Source: Pseudomonadota bacterium
Lineage (GTDB): Bacteria; Pseudomonadota; Gammaproteobacteria; Burkholderiales; Burkholderiaceae_C
NCBI GenBank assembly: GCA_021798395.1
Contig: JAJZHS010000130.1
Location: forward strand, 1-7,090
Direction of reading: 5' to 3'
Length of the DNA stretch: 7,090 nt
Each line of letters begins with the position of its first letter. Position 1 is the stretch's first letter. This document shows, in pieces, positions 5,556 through 7,090 of the stretch. Under the pieces are notes generated by a model. That model did not search any database, had not been told where the DNA came from, and saw nothing but the letters and a program-made list of their open reading frames with translations. A program made the position numbers and the translations under genes.

Positions 5556-6210
5556 TGACCCATTGCAGCGCGCGCCGCACCAGTTCGACGCCGCTGCGCA
5601 GGCCGAGCTTGCGCTTGATTTTTTCCCGATGCGTCTCGACGGTCTTGACGCTTAGGTGGATCTGTTCGGCGATCTGGGACGGGCCGTAGCCCCGTCCGAT
5701 GAGTTCGAACACCTCGAGTTCGCGGTCGCTCAGCGACTCCATCGGGTTGCGCGCGAAATCAGCCGCGCCGCGCGACACGCCGCTGAGCGCGCGCTCGGTC
5801 ATGTCCTCGCTCAGCCAGGTGCGGCCGGCGAGCACGTGGCGTACCGCGTCGACGACGTGTTCCGTGGCCTGTTCCTTGCCGATGTAGCCGTTGGCGCCGG
5901 CGGCCAGCGCGCGCGGCGCGAACAGCTGTTCGTCGTGCATCGAGCAGACCAGGATCTTCAGCGCCGCGTCCTGCGCCCGCAGCCGCTTGACCAGTTCCAG
6001 CCCGCTGCCATCGGCCAGCGACAGGTCGACGATGACGAGGTCTGGCGCCACGGCCCGGATCCGGGACAGCGCCTCGGCGATGCTTTCGGCCTCGGCGCAG
6101 ACGCGCAGATCGGGTTCGGCGTCGATCACGCTCGCGATGCCGCGACGCACCAATGGATGGTCGTCGACGATCAGCACCCGCGCTGCACCGGTGTTCCCGC
6201 TGCCTGCCAT
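5542..6210 (-). CDS. NarL/FixJ-family response regulator (receiver + LuxR-type HTH)
   Basis: This is a cytoplasmic DNA-binding regulator of a two-component system. It has 222 aa. The receiver domain (about 10-128) has all key residues: acidic pair D16/D17, phospho-acceptor D62, S90 (the Thr/Ser switch position) and K112. A linker leads to a LuxR/GerE helix-turn-helix (about 158-216) with LSDRELEVFELIGRGY, then SQIAEQIHLSVKTVETHREKIKRKLG; the recognition helix is about 188-201. All parts look functional. No histidine kinase is within the window: the gene upstream on the same strand (91 nt away) is a lipoprotein and the downstream neighbour is convergent, so it is an orphan here. The start at ATG 6210 has only a weak GGGGCGG ribosome site, but no earlier in-frame start fits the receiver boundary better. 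The signal sensed and the target genes cannot be inferred. Confidence 0.94.
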   Translation of the reverse strand: MAGSGNTGAARVLIVDDHPLVRRGIASVIDAEPDLRVCAEAESIAEALSRIRAVAPDLVIVDLSLADGSGLELVKRLRAQDAALKILVCSMHDEQLFAPRALAAGANGYIGKEQATEHVVDAVRHVLAGRTWLSEDMTERALSGVSRGAADFARNPMESLSDRELEVFELIGRGYGPSQIAEQIHLSVKTVETHREKIKRKLGLRSGVELVRRALQWVTEGG

Positions 6211-6245
6211 GGCCGCCCCAAGTTGTCACCAAACGCAACGATGAT

Positions 6246-6267
6246 GCCGCACCCACGGGCATGCGGC
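6246..6267. repeat. Inverted repeat in the lipoprotein-regulator spacer
   Basis: GCCGCA (6246-6251) faces TGCGGC (6262-6267) across ten bases in the 91-bp spacer. Read on the minus strand, it lies 34 nt after the lipoprotein stop and is followed by a mildly T-rich stretch. It could be a weak terminator of the lipoprotein gene or an operator for the regulator gene; with six-base arms in high-GC DNA it may also be chance. Confidence 0.28.
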
Positions 6268-6301
6268 CTTGACACAGCGCAGTCTTTCCTGTTTCGCTCG
6301 G

Positions 6302-6874
6302 TCAGAAGCGCCGCGCGACCGAGTCGCCGATGCTTTGCAGCGGGCCGAGCGGGTTGCGCTCGATCGAGTCTTGCGCGATATGCGGCTCACCGCCCCATGT
6401 CTTGTAGACGATACGGCCATTAACGCTGAGAACCAGCATTCTGTATTGCCAACCTCGAGTTCGCGTTTCGCGCCGGAAATCCAGGAAATCGGCCCAGAAG
6501 TTGCCGACTCGGCGCGTTTCCACGTGGCGCTGCGCGATCGCGTAGCCGACGCACTGCTGCTGTTCGCGCAGGCAATCGCGAATGCCGCGATCGAGCGCCA
6601 CCCCATCGCCGCCGGCGGGGACCAGATCGCGCAGAATGTCGGCATAGCTCAGCAGCTGCACGTTCGGCGTGCTGTCGGGATCGACGCCGCGCTTGCGCAA
6701 CGCGTCCAGCGTGGTCACGTACGGCTGGATCGCCGCGTACGCTGCGTGTGCCTGGGCATAGCTCTGCCACGGCCGGTCGGTGCGCGCGGCACCGCGCGGC
6801 AACATCGACGCACAACCGCCGAGCAACAGCATCGACGCCGCCCCGACCAGCCTCAACGCCACGCGCATGCGCAT
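6302..6874 (-). CDS. Predicted outer-membrane lipoprotein of unknown function
   Basis: I do not recognise this 190-aa protein. It has a lipoprotein signal peptide: basic start (R2, R4, R8), hydrophobic core and the lipobox L18-G19-G20-C21, so C21 should be acylated. The +2 residue is Ala rather than Asp, which by the usual sorting rule suggests transport to the outer membrane. The mature part has an Ala/Tyr-rich helical stretch (about 36-62), two cysteines seven apart (C101 and C108) that could form a periplasmic disulfide, and a probably beta-rich C-terminal half with YRMLVLSVNGRIVYKTWGGEP and the conserved-looking NPLGPLQSIG end. A strong AAGGAGA stands six bases before ATG 6874, confirming the start. 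It lies 45 nt downstream of the probable FtsH-type protease gene on the same strand and may be co-transcribed with it. Confidence 0.85.
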   Translation of the reverse strand: MRMRVALRLVGAASMLLLGGCASMLPRGAARTDRPWQSYAQAHAAYAAIQPYVTTLDALRKRGVDPDSTPNVQLLSYADILRDLVPAGGDGVALDRGIRDCLREQQQCVGYAIAQRHVETRRVGNFWADFLDFRRETRTRGWQYRMLVLSVNGRIVYKTWGGEPHIAQDSIERNPLGPLQSIGDSVARRF

Positions 6875-6880
6875 CGCCGC

Positions 6881-6887
6881 TCTCCTT
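6881..6887 (-). promoter_or_regulatory. Strong ribosome binding site of the lipoprotein gene
   Basis: Read on the minus strand, AAGGAGA stands six bases before ATG 6874. It is the best Shine-Dalgarno in the window and settles the start against the second ATG two codons later (6866-6868). Confidence 0.75.
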
Positions 6888-6919
6888 CGGTCCGTGGCTC
6901 GCCACCCGAGCCTGCCCCG

Positions 6920-7090
6920 TCAGCTTAATGCGTCCGAAGCCGCGTCGGCTTGCACCGGCACAGCGCCGCACAGGGTTTTGAGCTCGGCCTGGGTCAAGGT
7001 TTCCCGCTCGATCAGTTGCTGCGCGCCGCGCTCGAGCGCCGTGCGGTGCGCGCGCAGCAGATCCTCGGCGCGCGCCAGCGCCGCCCCGAC
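6920..7090 (-). CDS. C-terminal end of a probable FtsH-type (M41) ATP-dependent zinc metalloprotease (partial)
   Basis: The frame read from 7090 is open for 56 codons and stops at TGA (complement of 6920-6922). The peptide contains ARAEDLLRAHRTALERGAQQ followed by LIERETLTQAELKTL. The pattern A-x2-LL-x2-(H/R)-x2-AL-x3-A-x2-L-x-ERETL-x4-(E/F)-L is typical of the last helices of the M41 peptidase domain of FtsH-like membrane proteases. The AAA+ domain, HExxH motif and membrane segments would lie beyond the right edge. The end is short (about 16 residues after the last helix, Ala-rich) compared with the long tail of E. coli FtsH. Because only the least conserved part is visible, another helical protein cannot be excluded. 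Confidence 0.6.
   Translation of the reverse strand, partial: VGAALARAEDLLRAHRTALERGAQQLIERETLTQAELKTLCGAVPVQADAASDALS

Noticed and set aside
6269..6274. Perfect TTGACA on the plus strand in the lipoprotein-regulator spacer
   Set aside because: No -10-like hexamer stands 16-18 bp downstream and no plus-strand gene follows; it is most likely chance.
1..7090. A novel defence, mobile or biosynthetic system
   Set aside because: All identifiable genes belong to core families in ordinary order. I see no transposase, integrase, nuclease, toxin-antitoxin pair, CRISPR repeats, attachment sites or abrupt change in composition.

Overview
The window is high-GC DNA with dense, mostly same-strand gene packing. 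The gene families and their order (LivH/LivM permeases, SelO, MsrB, YciB, BolA, a PpiC-type foldase) suggest a chromosomal segment of a betaproteobacterium, probably Burkholderiales. The genus cannot be fixed from the sequence alone. No insertion sequence, phage gene, CRISPR array, tRNA or rRNA is visible. I see no defence or biosynthetic system, and it reads as core chromosome rather than an accessory island.

Plus strand, left part (1-1812): the tail of a two-permease operon for a branched-chain amino acid type ABC importer. The livH-like gene is cut by the left edge. It overlaps the livM-like gene by four bases (GTGA). The ATPases and the binding protein are not here; if they are linked, they lie upstream.

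Plus strand, middle (1906-5523): a compact run of five housekeeping genes. They are SelO (pseudokinase-fold protein AMPylator), MsrB (methionine-R-sulfoxide reductase), YciB (inner-membrane septation/envelope protein), BolA (partner of monothiol glutaredoxins) and a secreted PpiC-type peptidyl-prolyl isomerase. Gaps are 33 nt, 7 nt, a 1-nt stop/start overlap, and 36 nt. SelO, MsrB and BolA all touch thiol or oxidative-stress biology, while YciB and PpiC belong to the envelope. SelO and yciB each have a -10-like hexamer so close to their ATG that leaderless transcripts are possible.

Minus strand, right part (5542-7090): the C-terminal tail of a probable FtsH-type (M41) protease, then an unrecognised lipoprotein of 190 aa, then an orphan NarL/FixJ-type response regulator. 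The regulator converges on ppiC across an 18-bp gap. A strong hairpin (5531-5555) covers the end of the regulator gene and probably ends transcription from one or both sides.

The points most worth a second look are the redox residues of SelO (C-terminal Cys kept, activation-loop Cys partner missing), the MsrB without the usual recycling Cys, the possible leaderless promoters, the convergent hairpin, and the lipoprotein of unknown role next to the protease.
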